Source: DASTPP01 sp035762175
GTDB lineage: Bacteria > Myxococcota_A > Polyangia > Polyangiales > Polyangiaceae
Direction of reading: 5' to 3'
Length of the DNA stretch: 27,173 nucleotides
Assembly (NCBI GenBank): GCA_035762175.1
Contig: DASTPP010000176.1
Coordinates: 1-27,173, forward strand
The position numbers and the translations under genes are program-made. Within the stretch, counting starts at the first letter, position 1. Each line of letters opens with the position of its first letter. Below the pieces are notes generated by a model, which saw only the letters and a list, made by a program, of their open reading frames with translations, was not told the origin of the DNA and did no database searches. Below, in pieces: positions 15,034 through 23,669 of this stretch.

Positions 15034-15305
15034 CTGACCGAGAGCCCGACGACGAAAGCGCCCACGAGCACCGCGAACGTAGTGGTCGTCGACGACTCGT
15101 CCACGATCCGGCAGCAGGTCGGCGCGGCCCTCGGCCCCGCCGGCTTCGGCGTCGTCGAGGCCGTCGACGGCGAGGACGCCCTGCGCAAGCTCGACGCGAG
15201 CTCGGGCCTCGCCATGACCGCGCCCTCGGCGCCAAGGGCTGGGTCGTCACCCCCTTCAAGCCTGCCCTGCTCGCCGCCACCGTCAAGAAGCTGACCGGCC
15301 GCTGA
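15034..15305 (+). pseudogene. CheY-like response regulator with internal deletion and frameshift
   Basis: The first part reads LTESPTTKAPTSTANV, then VVVDDSSTIRQQVGAALG and on to DALRKLDASSGLAM, a good receiver N-terminus with the acidic pair. The frame then breaks. In another frame the normal CheY ending follows directly, LGAKGWVVTPFKPALLAATVKKLTGR-stop. The missing middle should hold the phosphoacceptor Asp (DxxMP) and the conserved Thr. The conserved Lys of the KPF motif is also Thr (VTPF). The likely original start is now CTG (15034); a GTG at 15082 is the first standard start. All three active-site elements are lost, so this is a dead gene, roughly 50 codons shorter than normal. It converges on an intact REC-PAS kinase. 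Confidence 0.8.
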
Positions 15306-15324
15306 GCCCGCCCCCGCCTCAGCG
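15300..15324. terminator. 7-bp inverted repeat over two convergent stop codons
   Basis: CGCTGAG (15300-15306) and CTCAGCG (15318-15324) form a stem with an 11-nt C-rich loop. The stop of the receiver pseudogene (TGA 15303-15305) and that of the kinase on the other strand (15319-15321) lie inside the arms. This repeats, on a smaller scale, the arrangement at 8775-8820. Confidence 0.4.
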
Positions 15325-16863
15325 CCGCGGGCCGCCCTCGAGCGGCACGAAGAGCTCGGCCGAGGCCCCGCGCACGCCGTCGGACGCGAACTCGAGCCGG
15401 CCGCCGTGCGCGGCCGCGATCTCGCCCGCCATCGCCAGCCCGAGCCCGACGCCCGGGAAGCCGCCCAGCCGCGCGTTGCTCGCCCGCACGTAGGGCCGCC
15501 CGAGCCCCTCGAGCTCGGCCGGCGGCGCGCCCACGCCCCCGTCGCGCACCCCGAGCCGCAGGGCGCCGCCCGAGGCCTCGAGCGTCACCTCGACCGGGCC
15601 GCCCTCGGGCGAGAACTTGAACGCGTTGTCGAGCAGGTGCCCGAGCGCCCGGCCGAGCCGCGCCCGGTCGCCGCGCACGACGACCGGCCGGTCGGCGCCC
15701 CGCAGCGTCAGCTCGTAGGCCGGGCGCTGGTCGCGGCGGCGGCCGAGCCGCTCGCGCTCGGACTCGACCGCCTCGCGCACGACGGCGGCGAGGTCGAAGG
15801 TCTCTTCTTCGAGAAAGAGCGGCCGCCCGCCGGCGACCCGCCCCGCCTCGCCGAGGTGGTCGACGAGCGCGACCAGCCGATCGATCTGCGCCTCGAGCCG
15901 CCGCACCTGGTCTTCGGCCGGCGGCTCGCCCCGCGCGATGGAGCGCCGGAGCTGGTAGGCGTGCGCCCGCAGCGGCGTCAGCGGCGTGCGCAGCTCGTGC
16001 GCCATCGTCGACAGGAACGCCGCCTTCGCCTCGTCGGACCGGCGCCGCTCGTCGACGTCGACGCAGTTGCCCAGGAAGCCCGCGAAGCGGCCCTCGTCGT
16101 GCAGCGGCACGCCGCGGTCGAAGACCCAGCGGTAGGCGCCGTCGCGGCGGCGCAGCCGGTACTCGAGCTCGAAGGGCTCGCGCCGCCCGAAGTGCCCGAG
16201 AAAGGCCTCGACGTAGCGCGCGCGGTCGTCGGGGTGCACGCCCTCGAGCCGGCCCTCGCCCGCCTCTTGCTCGAACGTGCGCCCCGTGAACGCGAGCCAC
16301 GTCTCGTTCACCCACTCGCAGCGGGCGTCCGGCCCCGCGCGCCAGAGCATCGTCGGCGCCTGCTCGAGCAACAGCCGGTACTGCTCGGCCGGCAGGCGCC
16401 CCGGCGCCGCCGCCGAGGGCGAAGGCGCCCGCAGCGTCATGACCGCGGGCGGCGGCGCCGCCGCCGGCAGCGTCGACGAGACCGAAGGCAGCGCCGCCGA
16501 CCCCAACCCCGACCGCCGCGCCGCCAGCTCGCCCACCACCGCCGTCAGCCGCGCCGGATCGTAGGGCTTGATCAGCAGCGCGTCGAAGGCGCGGTGGTCG
16601 ACGTCCGAGCGGCCCGTCAGCGCCACCAGCCCGACGTGCCGCGTGCGCTCGCCGTCGCGCAGCCGCCGCGCCAGCTCGACCCCGCTCATGCCCGGCAGCA
16701 CCACGTCGGTGACCACGACCGAGGGCGGCGCCATCTCGATAGCCGGCAGCGCCTCTTCGGCCGAGCCGTACGAGGCCACCGAGAGGCCGGCCAGCTCGAG
16801 CCAGCTCACGGCCAGCTCGCGGGAGTCTTCGTGATCGTCAATGAGCAGAACGTAGCTGGACAA
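15319..16863 (-). CDS. Histidine kinase REC-PAS-HisKA-HATPase
   Basis: 514 residues. An N-terminal receiver (about 4-115) has IDDHED, phosphoacceptor Asp53 (VTDVVLPG) and Lys99 (IKPYD). An Ala/Pro/Ser linker leads to a PAS domain (about 160-275; RCEWVNETWLAFTGR, and the EYRLRRRDGAYRWV typical of PAS fold 3). His289 in STMAHELRTPLTPLRA is the H box. The ATPase part has the N box HLLDNAFKFSPEGG, a variant G1 box RDGGVGAP (usually DxGxGI) and G2 GVGLGLAMAGEI. Having the receiver at the N-terminus suggests that an upstream kinase tunes its output. The start codon is TTG at 16863, supported by GAGGG six nt upstream. No membrane segment is visible. Confidence 0.92.
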   Translation of the reverse strand: MSSYVLLIDDHEDSRELAVSWLELAGLSVASYGSAEEALPAIEMAPPSVVVTDVVLPGMSGVELARRLRDGERTRHVGLVALTGRSDVDHRAFDALLIKPYDPARLTAVVGELAARRSGLGSAALPSVSSTLPAAAPPPAVMTLRAPSPSAAAPGRLPAEQYRLLLEQAPTMLWRAGPDARCEWVNETWLAFTGRTFEQEAGEGRLEGVHPDDRARYVEAFLGHFGRREPFELEYRLRRRDGAYRWVFDRGVPLHDEGRFAGFLGNCVDVDERRRSDEAKAAFLSTMAHELRTPLTPLRAHAYQLRRSIARGEPPAEDQVRRLEAQIDRLVALVDHLGEAGRVAGGRPLFLEEETFDLAAVVREAVESERERLGRRRDQRPAYELTLRGADRPVVVRGDRARLGRALGHLLDNAFKFSPEGGPVEVTLEASGGALRLGVRDGGVGAPPAELEGLGRPYVRASNARLGGFPGVGLGLAMAGEIAAAHGGRLEFASDGVRGASAELFVPLEGGPRR

Positions 16864-16902
16864 ATGCCCTCGTCGTTACCGCCGCGCTACACGCCAGCAC
16901 TC

Positions 16903-16908
16903 ACGATA
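16903..16908 (-). promoter_or_regulatory. Possible -10 element for the REC-PAS kinase
   Basis: On the minus strand this reads TATCGT (within GCTATCGTG), about 40 bp before the TTG start. No clear -35 was found. Inferred only. Confidence 0.25.
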
Positions 16909-17044
16909 GCATGGCGCCCGAGCGCCAGCGCCTGGGCCCGCCCCCCGCGCACCCGCGCGCTGCCGTCGCCCAACCCGACGAATCTACCATTGGGGCATTT
17001 TGCCACACTACCCCTTGCCCCCGGTCAGACCAAGGACAAAACGC

Positions 17045-17440
17045 TCAATTGGCCGGCTTCGGGCGCCGCCCGAACGCGAGCGCGAGCGCCCCCGCGGCGA
17101 GCAAAAGCGGCAGCGCCCCCGCGCCCAGGCCGAGGTTCGTGCACTGCGCCGCCTCGCCGTACCCGGCCGCGAGAATGCGCGCCACCTGCGCCGGGTCCAT
17201 CGGGACGCCCGCGAGCGCCCCCTCGACGCGCCGCCGCTGCACGAAGGTGCCGACCGGCCCGAGCGCCGTCGCGCCCAGGGCGAGCGCGAGCGCGAGCGCC
17301 GCCGCCGCCTTCGCGTACCGAAAGCGCTGCGCCGCCAGCGCGAGGGCCACGACGCCACCCATCAGGCTCACGAGCGAGAAGAACAGAACGGCATAGGCCG
17401 GCCAGCCGCACTCTTGGAAGGCCCCCCAGAGGCTCGCCAT
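17045..17440 (-). CDS. Small membrane protein, unknown function (N-terminus resembles TolQ/ExbB/MotA)
   Basis: 131 residues with three hydrophobic helices: about 14-36 (YAVLFFSLVSLMGGVVALALA), 43-62 and 105-123. Between the second and third is a soluble stretch with VPMDPAQVARILAAGYGEAAQC. The opening (MASLWGAFQECGWPAYAVLF) recalls the first helix of TolQ/ExbB/MotA-type proton-channel proteins, but the protein is too short for that family and the resemblance may be superficial. The ATG at 17440 follows GGCGAG. It is divergent from the Ser/Thr kinase gene. Confidence 0.65.
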   Translation of the reverse strand: MASLWGAFQECGWPAYAVLFFSLVSLMGGVVALALAAQRFRYAKAAAALALALALGATALGPVGTFVQRRRVEGALAGVPMDPAQVARILAAGYGEAAQCTNLGLGAGALPLLLAAGALALAFGRRPKPAN

Positions 17441-17475
17441 CTCGCCGGCTTTGCCAGGCCGCCCGCGAGCGTCAA

Positions 17476-17489
17476 GGGGCGCGCGCCCC
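17476..17489. repeat. Perfect 14-bp palindrome
   Basis: GGGGCGCGCGCCCC lies in the 233-bp divergent interval between the small membrane protein and the Ser/Thr kinase genes. It could be an operator for either; in DNA this GC-rich it could also be chance. Confidence 0.35.
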
Positions 17490-17656
17490 GACGCCGTGCG
17501 CCATCACGGCGGGCAGACGCCGCCACGTACCACGCCGTCTTGGTGACGGAGAGGCAACGACCGTGTGACCGGGCGCGGTCGGGCCTCGGCGCGGGCCGCC
17601 TGCAGGCGTCGCCGGGGGGCCGTTCGACGCGGCGCCCCGGGGGGCTGACCTTGTGG

Positions 17657-17662
17657 TAAGCT
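17657..17662 (+). promoter_or_regulatory. -10-like hexamer for the Ser/Thr kinase cassette
   Basis: TAAGCT, within TTGTGGTAAGCT (extended -10 character), ends 11 nt before ATG 17674. If it is the promoter, it argues against the upstream GTG at 17653 as the start. Confidence 0.35.
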
Positions 17663-17673
17663 CCCGCTCACTC

Positions 17674-19245
<1,572 letters not shown>

Positions 19246-19249
19246 CGTG

Positions 19250-20227
19250 ATGGCCCCGCGCCGACACCGGCTCTTCGCGGGCCTGCTCCTCCTCGGCGGC
19301 TGCCTGCGGCCGGCGCCGGCGCGCGCCCAGGGCGGCGCCCGCGGTGGCGGCGAAAGCGCCCAAGAGCTCTTCGACCGGGCCAAGGCGCTGCACGCCGAAG
19401 GCCGCTACGAGCAGGCCTGCCCCCTCTTCGCCCGCAGCGAGGTGCTCGAGCCGGGCATCGGCACCAAGCTCTACCTGGCCGATTGCTACGAGCAGATCGG
19501 ACGCAACGCGAGCGCGTGGTCGAACTTCCTCAAGGCCGCGGCCTCGGCGCGGGCGCGCGGGCAGGCCGAGCGCGAGCGCGTGGCCCTCGCGCGCGCCTCC
19601 GCGCTCGAGCCGCAGCTTTCGAAGATCGGCGTGGTCGTGGCGTCCGAGAGCGCCGCCCTCGCCGGCCTGTCCGTGCGCCGCGACGGCGAGTCGCTGCCGG
19701 CCTCGCAGTGGGGCGCCTTCGTGCCCGTCGACCCGGGCCTGCACACCGTCGAGGCGAGCGCGCCCGGCCGCCGGCCCTTCGCGCAGCGCGTCCTGGTGGC
19801 CGCGGGCGCGGCGCGCGTCCAAGTGCTCGTGCCCCTGCTCGCGCCGGCCTCGGCCCCCGCCCCGGCGCCCCCCGCCCCGGCGGCCGGCCGCGGCCGCGTC
19901 ATCGCCGCCCTCGCCCTCGGCAGCGTCGGCGTCGCGGGCCTCGCGCTCGGCACCTTCTTCGGCCTGCGCGCCTTCTCGCTCTACGACGAGGCGAAGGCGA
20001 GCTGCGAGCGCGGCGAGCCCGACCGCTGCACGCCCGAGGGGGTCGACAAGCAGCGCGACGCGAGCCGCGCGGCCCTGTCCTCGACGGTGGGCTTCGCCGC
20101 CGGCGGCGCCGCCCTCGCGCTCGGGGGGGCGCTGCTCCTGCTCGGGCGCCCCGCGGCCGCGCCGGCGCGCGCGGCCTGGTCGTTGTCCGGCGGCCCCGGC
20201 GGGGTCACCCTGAAAGGGTCCTTCTGA
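19250..20227 (+). CDS. Exported TPR-type membrane protein with PEGA-like region
   Basis: 325 residues. The signal peptide (RLFAGLLLLGGCLRPAPARAQ) could be cleaved after ARA or lipidated at the Cys of LGGC. One to two TPR-like helical repeats (about 36-105; AKALHAEGRYEQACPLFARS, then YLADCYEQIGRNASAWSNF) are followed by a beta-rich PEGA-like segment (about 125-200; SVRRDGESLP.., VDPGLHTVEASAPGRRPF). Two hydrophobic helices follow (VIAALALGSVGVAGLALGTF and a Gly/Ala/Leu one near the end), separated by a charged loop with two Cys. TPR-PEGA proteins of this kind commonly follow Ser/Thr kinase genes in myxobacteria. It is translationally coupled on both sides: 4 nt after the kinase stop, and its own stop overlaps the next start. 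Confidence 0.8.
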   Translation: MAPRRHRLFAGLLLLGGCLRPAPARAQGGARGGGESAQELFDRAKALHAEGRYEQACPLFARSEVLEPGIGTKLYLADCYEQIGRNASAWSNFLKAAASARARGQAERERVALARASALEPQLSKIGVVVASESAALAGLSVRRDGESLPASQWGAFVPVDPGLHTVEASAPGRRPFAQRVLVAAGAARVQVLVPLLAPASAPAPAPPAPAAGRGRVIAALALGSVGVAGLALGTFFGLRAFSLYDEAKASCERGEPDRCTPEGVDKQRDASRAALSSTVGFAAGGAALALGGALLLLGRPAAAPARAAWSLSGGPGGVTLKGSF

Positions 20228-21288
20228 TGAGCCCGCGCCACGCCCCCGCCGTCGCCCTCGCCGCCGCCCTCGCCGCCCAGGGCTGCGCGCTGCTCGTCGG
20301 CATCGAGGTGCTCTCGAACCGCGCCGGGTCCGGGCCCATCCCCTGCCAGGTGCCGACCGACTGCCCCGTCGGCGGCAACGTCTGCTTCGTGCGCACCTGC
20401 GTCGGCGGCGTCTGCGGCCTGAACGAGGCGCCGGCCGGCACGCCCGTCGCGTCGCAGATCGCCGGCGACTGCAAGCAGGTCCGGTGCACCGCCGACGGGC
20501 GCACCGAAGAGGTGGTGGCCCCCGACGACGTCGCCAGCGACGGCGACGAGTGCACCCTCGACGCGTGCGTCGACGGCGCGCCATCGCACGCCCCGGCCCC
20601 GCCGGGCGCCCCCTGCGCGCTCGGCGTCTGCGGCCCCTTCGGCCGCTGCGTGCGCTGCATCGAGGGCGTCGACGAGACCCAATGTGAGCCGGGCGTCGAG
20701 GTCTGCTCGCGCGACTTCTGCGCCCGCCTCGACTGCGTCGACGGCGCGCAGAACGGCGCCGAGACCGACGTCGACTGCGGCGGCCCCGCGTGCCCCCCCT
20801 GCGGCGAGGGCGCCCGCTGCGGGGGGTCCGGCGACTGCGCCGAAGGGGTCTGCGAAGACGGCCGGTGCGTGGCGCCGAGCTGCGAAGACGGCGCGCAGAA
20901 TGGCGACGAGAGCGACCTCGATTGCGGGGGCCCCGCCTGCGCCCCCTGCAACGACGGCGCGTTCTGCCGCAGCCCGAGCGACTGCCAGAGCGGCGTCTGC
21001 AACGTCAAGAGCGACGAAGGGTCGCCCCCCACGTGCCTCGCGCCGTCTTGCACCGACGGCGTGCAGAACGGCGGCGAGATCGCGGAGGACTGCGGCGGCG
21101 GTTGCCTCGGCACGTGCGACGACGGCGAGCCGTGCGCGAACGACGACGAGTGCTCCAGCCGGGTCTGCGATCAGTCCTGCCAGAAGCCGTCTTGCCAAGA
21201 CTTCGTGCAGAACGGCACCGAAGAGGGCGTCGACTGCGGCGGAGACTGCCCCCCCTGCGCGGAGGGCCTCGCCCGCCGGGCGCGCTAG
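20227..21288 (+). CDS. Exported Cys-rich repeat protein (DCGG repeats), putative lipoprotein
   Basis: 353 residues; the ATG overlaps the previous stop (TGATG). The signal sequence (APAVALAAALAAQGC) may be a weak lipobox. The body is Cys-rich, with four copies of a myxobacterial-type repeat: C.DGAQNGAETDVDCGGPACPPC, C.DGAQNGDESDLDCGGPACAPC, C.DGVQNGGEIAEDCGGG...TC and C.DFVQNGTEEGVDCGGDCPPC. CxxxxDC..GVC modules lie between them. Regular Cys spacing suggests many disulfides; the Asp-rich loops could bind Ca2+ (inference). It is probably displayed on the cell surface, and expressed with the Ser/Thr kinase and TPR protein upstream. Its stop (TAG) shares the palindrome CTAG with the stop of the convergent gene. 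Confidence 0.85.
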   Translation: MSPRHAPAVALAAALAAQGCALLVGIEVLSNRAGSGPIPCQVPTDCPVGGNVCFVRTCVGGVCGLNEAPAGTPVASQIAGDCKQVRCTADGRTEEVVAPDDVASDGDECTLDACVDGAPSHAPAPPGAPCALGVCGPFGRCVRCIEGVDETQCEPGVEVCSRDFCARLDCVDGAQNGAETDVDCGGPACPPCGEGARCGGSGDCAEGVCEDGRCVAPSCEDGAQNGDESDLDCGGPACAPCNDGAFCRSPSDCQSGVCNVKSDEGSPPTCLAPSCTDGVQNGGEIAEDCGGGCLGTCDDGEPCANDDECSSRVCDQSCQKPSCQDFVQNGTEEGVDCGGDCPPCAEGLARRAR

Positions 21289-23024
21289 AAGGGCGCCCGC
21301 CGCCGCGCCCGGGCGGCGAGCGCCAAGCACGCCCCGAGCGCCGCCAAGCTCGCCGCCCCGCCCCGCGACGCCCGCGCCGGCAGCGGCCGCCCGCAGTCGC
21401 ACCCGCCCTCGCCGTCGGCCGGGTTGCCCACGCCGCCCGCCACCCCCGCGGCCCCGCCCCCGCCCCCGTCGCCCGCGCCGCTCACGCCGGCCGTGCCCGC
21501 CGCGCCGCCTGCCCCGCCCGCGCCGCCCGCGCCAGCGAGGCCGCCGCCGCCCGCGCCGCCCGCGCCGCACGGAGGGCCCGCCGCCGCGGCCGCCACGTAG
21601 AGGTGCCCCGTGATGGTGCGGGGCGTCGCGCCTTCGTAGACCTCGGCCCGGTAGAAGTCTTCGCCCGCCGGAGGGGCGCAGACGGGGTACTCGAAGCGGA
21701 AGGGGTCGGCGTCGACGGCGGCGCTCGCCACGACCGCGCCCGCCTTGACGATGCGCACCTCGCGGCCCACGCCGCCCGTGACCGTCGCGACCAGCGTCGG
21801 CCGGGGGCTCGTCACCGTGTCGCCGATCATGGCCGCCGGCTCGCCCGCGGCGCCGAGCTCGACCATGGGGTCTTGGGGCCCGCGCAGCTTGACGACCGTG
21901 CGCCCCTTGCGCACCCCCTCGACGATGGCCTGCACGCTGAGCGCGTCGGCCCACACGAGCGTGGTCGGCGAGCCCATCGGGCTGTGGAGGGCGTCGACGT
22001 CCTGGCCGCCGCGGTGGTCGTCGCTGCCGCCGACGGGCGCGAGGTGCGCGCGGGCGCTCAGCTCCGTCCACGTCCGGATGGCCGCGGGCGAGAAGAGCTG
22101 GCCGGTCTCGTCCCAGCCGCCGAGGCCGATCTCGTAGGCGCCCACCAGCCCGAGATCGAGCTCGTGCTTCCACGCGCAGCCGATGCAGAGGTCGCCGAGA
22201 TCGAGCGTCGGGTGGTTGAGCGCGAAGACGGCGCCCTGGTCGCGGAAGGCCGTCGCGGCCGCCTCGATGGTCAGGCCGCCGAGGCCGATCTTGTGGTCGA
22301 CCCACGCCGTCGCGCCGATGCCGTTGGCGTGGCCGTCGTAGGTCGTGTATTCGACGCCCGGCACGAGCAAGACGTCGGGGCTCTTCGCCTGCGCCGCGTT
22401 GTAGAAGTCGAGCTGCGAGATCGTGTTGTGCTCCGACAGCTCGACGAACGAGAGCCCGCGCGCGGCCGCGAAGGCGAGCACCTCGTCGAGCGTCGGGCGG
22501 CCGTCGCCGCTCTCGCGCGAGTGCACGTGAAAGTCGCCCGGCCACCAGCGCGCCCCCGCCGCGAGCGCCCCCGGCGCCACGTAGGGCTGCCGCTCGGGCT
22601 GCGGGGCCAGGGTCGCCGCCGGGCGGTACTCGACCTCGGCCTGGTACTCGGCCGGCGTGGCGACGATCTTCGCCTTGCCCACGACGAGGTGCCAGGTGCC
22701 CGCCGGCAGCGGCCCCGCGACGTAGCAGCGCGAGGCGGCCTTCTCGTTGATGATGACCGCCTCGTCGAGGCCGCCGCCCCAGCCCCGAAAGCCGTTCGGG
22801 TCGTAGACGCCCCAGTCGATGACGTTCGCCGCGACGGGGTTGACGTGGCGGATTTCGATCTCGACCGTGCCCGCCGGCACCGTGAAGGGCACGAGCACGT
22901 GGTCGGGCTCGGCGGCGTCGAGCTCTCCCTGAAGCAGCTCGACGTTCTGGGCCCGCGCGCCGGGCGCGAAGGCCGCCGAGGCAAGAACGAGCGCGGGCCC
23001 GAGCGCCCGGGCGAAGGTTCGCAT
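21285..23024 (-). CDS. Secreted CehA/McbA-type PHP metallohydrolase with MYXO-CTERM
   Basis: 579 residues. The signal peptide ends near GARAQ (residue 26). A beta-rich N-terminal domain (about 27-150) is followed by a PHP metallohydrolase domain (about 160-430) with the metal ligands of the family: FHVHSRESG (His166, His168), SEHNT (His199), LNHP (His271) and GGSDDH (Asp335, Asp336, His337). CehA/McbA members hydrolyse carbamates, phosphoesters and related bonds; the substrate here is unknown. After a beta domain comes a long Gly/Ala linker, then GGCDCGR, a hydrophobic helix and Arg-rich end (ARARRR), a MYXO-CTERM tripartite sorting signal. The ATG at 23024 is chosen because it opens the signal peptide; the longer frame from 23045 is unlikely. 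Confidence 0.9.
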   Translation of the reverse strand: MRTFARALGPALVLASAAFAPGARAQNVELLQGELDAAEPDHVLVPFTVPAGTVEIEIRHVNPVAANVIDWGVYDPNGFRGWGGGLDEAVIINEKAASRCYVAGPLPAGTWHLVVGKAKIVATPAEYQAEVEYRPAATLAPQPERQPYVAPGALAAGARWWPGDFHVHSRESGDGRPTLDEVLAFAAARGLSFVELSEHNTISQLDFYNAAQAKSPDVLLVPGVEYTTYDGHANGIGATAWVDHKIGLGGLTIEAAATAFRDQGAVFALNHPTLDLGDLCIGCAWKHELDLGLVGAYEIGLGGWDETGQLFSPAAIRTWTELSARAHLAPVGGSDDHRGGQDVDALHSPMGSPTTLVWADALSVQAIVEGVRKGRTVVKLRGPQDPMVELGAAGEPAAMIGDTVTSPRPTLVATVTGGVGREVRIVKAGAVVASAAVDADPFRFEYPVCAPPAGEDFYRAEVYEGATPRTITGHLYVAAAAAGPPCGAGGAGGGGLAGAGGAGGAGGAAGTAGVSGAGDGGGGGAAGVAGGVGNPADGEGGCDCGRPLPARASRGGAASLAALGACLALAARARRRAPF

Positions 23025-23030
23025 CGGGGC

Positions 23031-23036
23031 ATCGTA
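23031..23036 (-). promoter_or_regulatory. -10-like hexamer for the PHP metallohydrolase
   Basis: On the minus strand TACGAT ends 6 nt before the ATG at 23024, suggesting a leaderless transcript. Confidence 0.35.
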
Positions 23037-23163
23037 CACCCCCACGCCCCCTCCATCGACGGAGGCTCGCCCCCGAGGTGCGGGGCCGAGAGTCGACGCC
23101 TCGCAGCATTTCTGAGCCCGCCCTCGCCCCCCGCCCCGGGGCGACGGCGGGCGCGCGCGCCCT

Positions 23164-23625
23164 CTACTCGACGACGCCGGCCGCCTTCTGAATCGCCTCG
23201 CGAATGCGCTGGTAGGTGCCGCAGCGGCAGACGTTGTTCGCCATGCCCTCGTCGATCTGCCGGGCGCTCGGCCGCGGGTGCTTCGCCAAGAGCCAGGCGG
23301 CCTGCATGATCTGCCCGGGCTGGCAGTATCCGCATTGGGCCACGTCGGCCTCGAGCCAGGCCCGCTGCAGGGGGTGGCGCCCCTCGGGCGAGAGGCCCTC
23401 GATGGTCACGACCTTGCGCGGGCCGAGCTCGGCCGCGCGCACCTGGCACGCGCGCACGGCCTCGCCCTCGACGTGCACCGTGCACGCGCCGCAGACGCCG
23501 ACGCCGCAGCCGAACTTGGCGCCCGTCAGCCCCAGCACGTCGCGCAACACCCAGAGCAGGGGCATGTCTTCGGGCACCTCGACCTGCCGCAGCGCGCCGT
23601 TCACCCAGAGAGAAATTGCCGTCAC
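23164..23625 (-). CDS. iorA: Molybdenum hydroxylase [2Fe-2S] small subunit (isoquinoline 1-oxidoreductase alpha type)
   Basis: 153 residues, the usual size. The N-terminal plant-type ferredoxin cluster ligands lie in GCGVGVCGACTVHVEGEAVRAC, and the second, helical [2Fe-2S] domain has CGYCQPGQIM and CRCGTYQRI. It passes electrons from the molybdopterin site of the partner encoded just upstream. The start is GTG 23625, fixed by a strong AAGGAGGG ribosome binding site 6-7 nt before it; the longer frame upstream is spurious. The gene lies 44 bp after the large-subunit gene in the same operon. No FAD subunit is present, as expected for this family, which normally hands electrons to a cytochrome not found here. 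Confidence 0.93.
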   Translation of the reverse strand: MTAISLWVNGALRQVEVPEDMPLLWVLRDVLGLTGAKFGCGVGVCGACTVHVEGEAVRACQVRAAELGPRKVVTIEGLSPEGRHPLQRAWLEADVAQCGYCQPGQIMQAAWLLAKHPRPSARQIDEGMANNVCRCGTYQRIREAIQKAAGVVE

Positions 23626-23631
23626 GATACG

Positions 23632-23639
23632 CCCTCCTT
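23632..23639 (-). promoter_or_regulatory. Strong ribosome binding site deciding a GTG start
   Basis: AAGGAGGG on the minus strand, 6 nt before GTG 23625. It is the best Shine-Dalgarno match I noticed in the window and identifies the start of the small subunit. Confidence 0.85.
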
Positions 23640-23669
23640 GCTTCCGACCCTTCCGAACCCGCCCGCCCG

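Noticed and set aside
17045..17440. Assignment of the small membrane protein as ExbB/TolQ/MotA
   Set aside because: Only the first helix resembles the family. Length, helix order and the missing conserved core residues argue against a firm call.
19981..23109. A minus-strand open frame of 1042 codons
   Set aside because: It is a shadow of the PHP hydrolase in another frame plus the antisense of the Cys-repeat gene; motifs are found only in the other frame.
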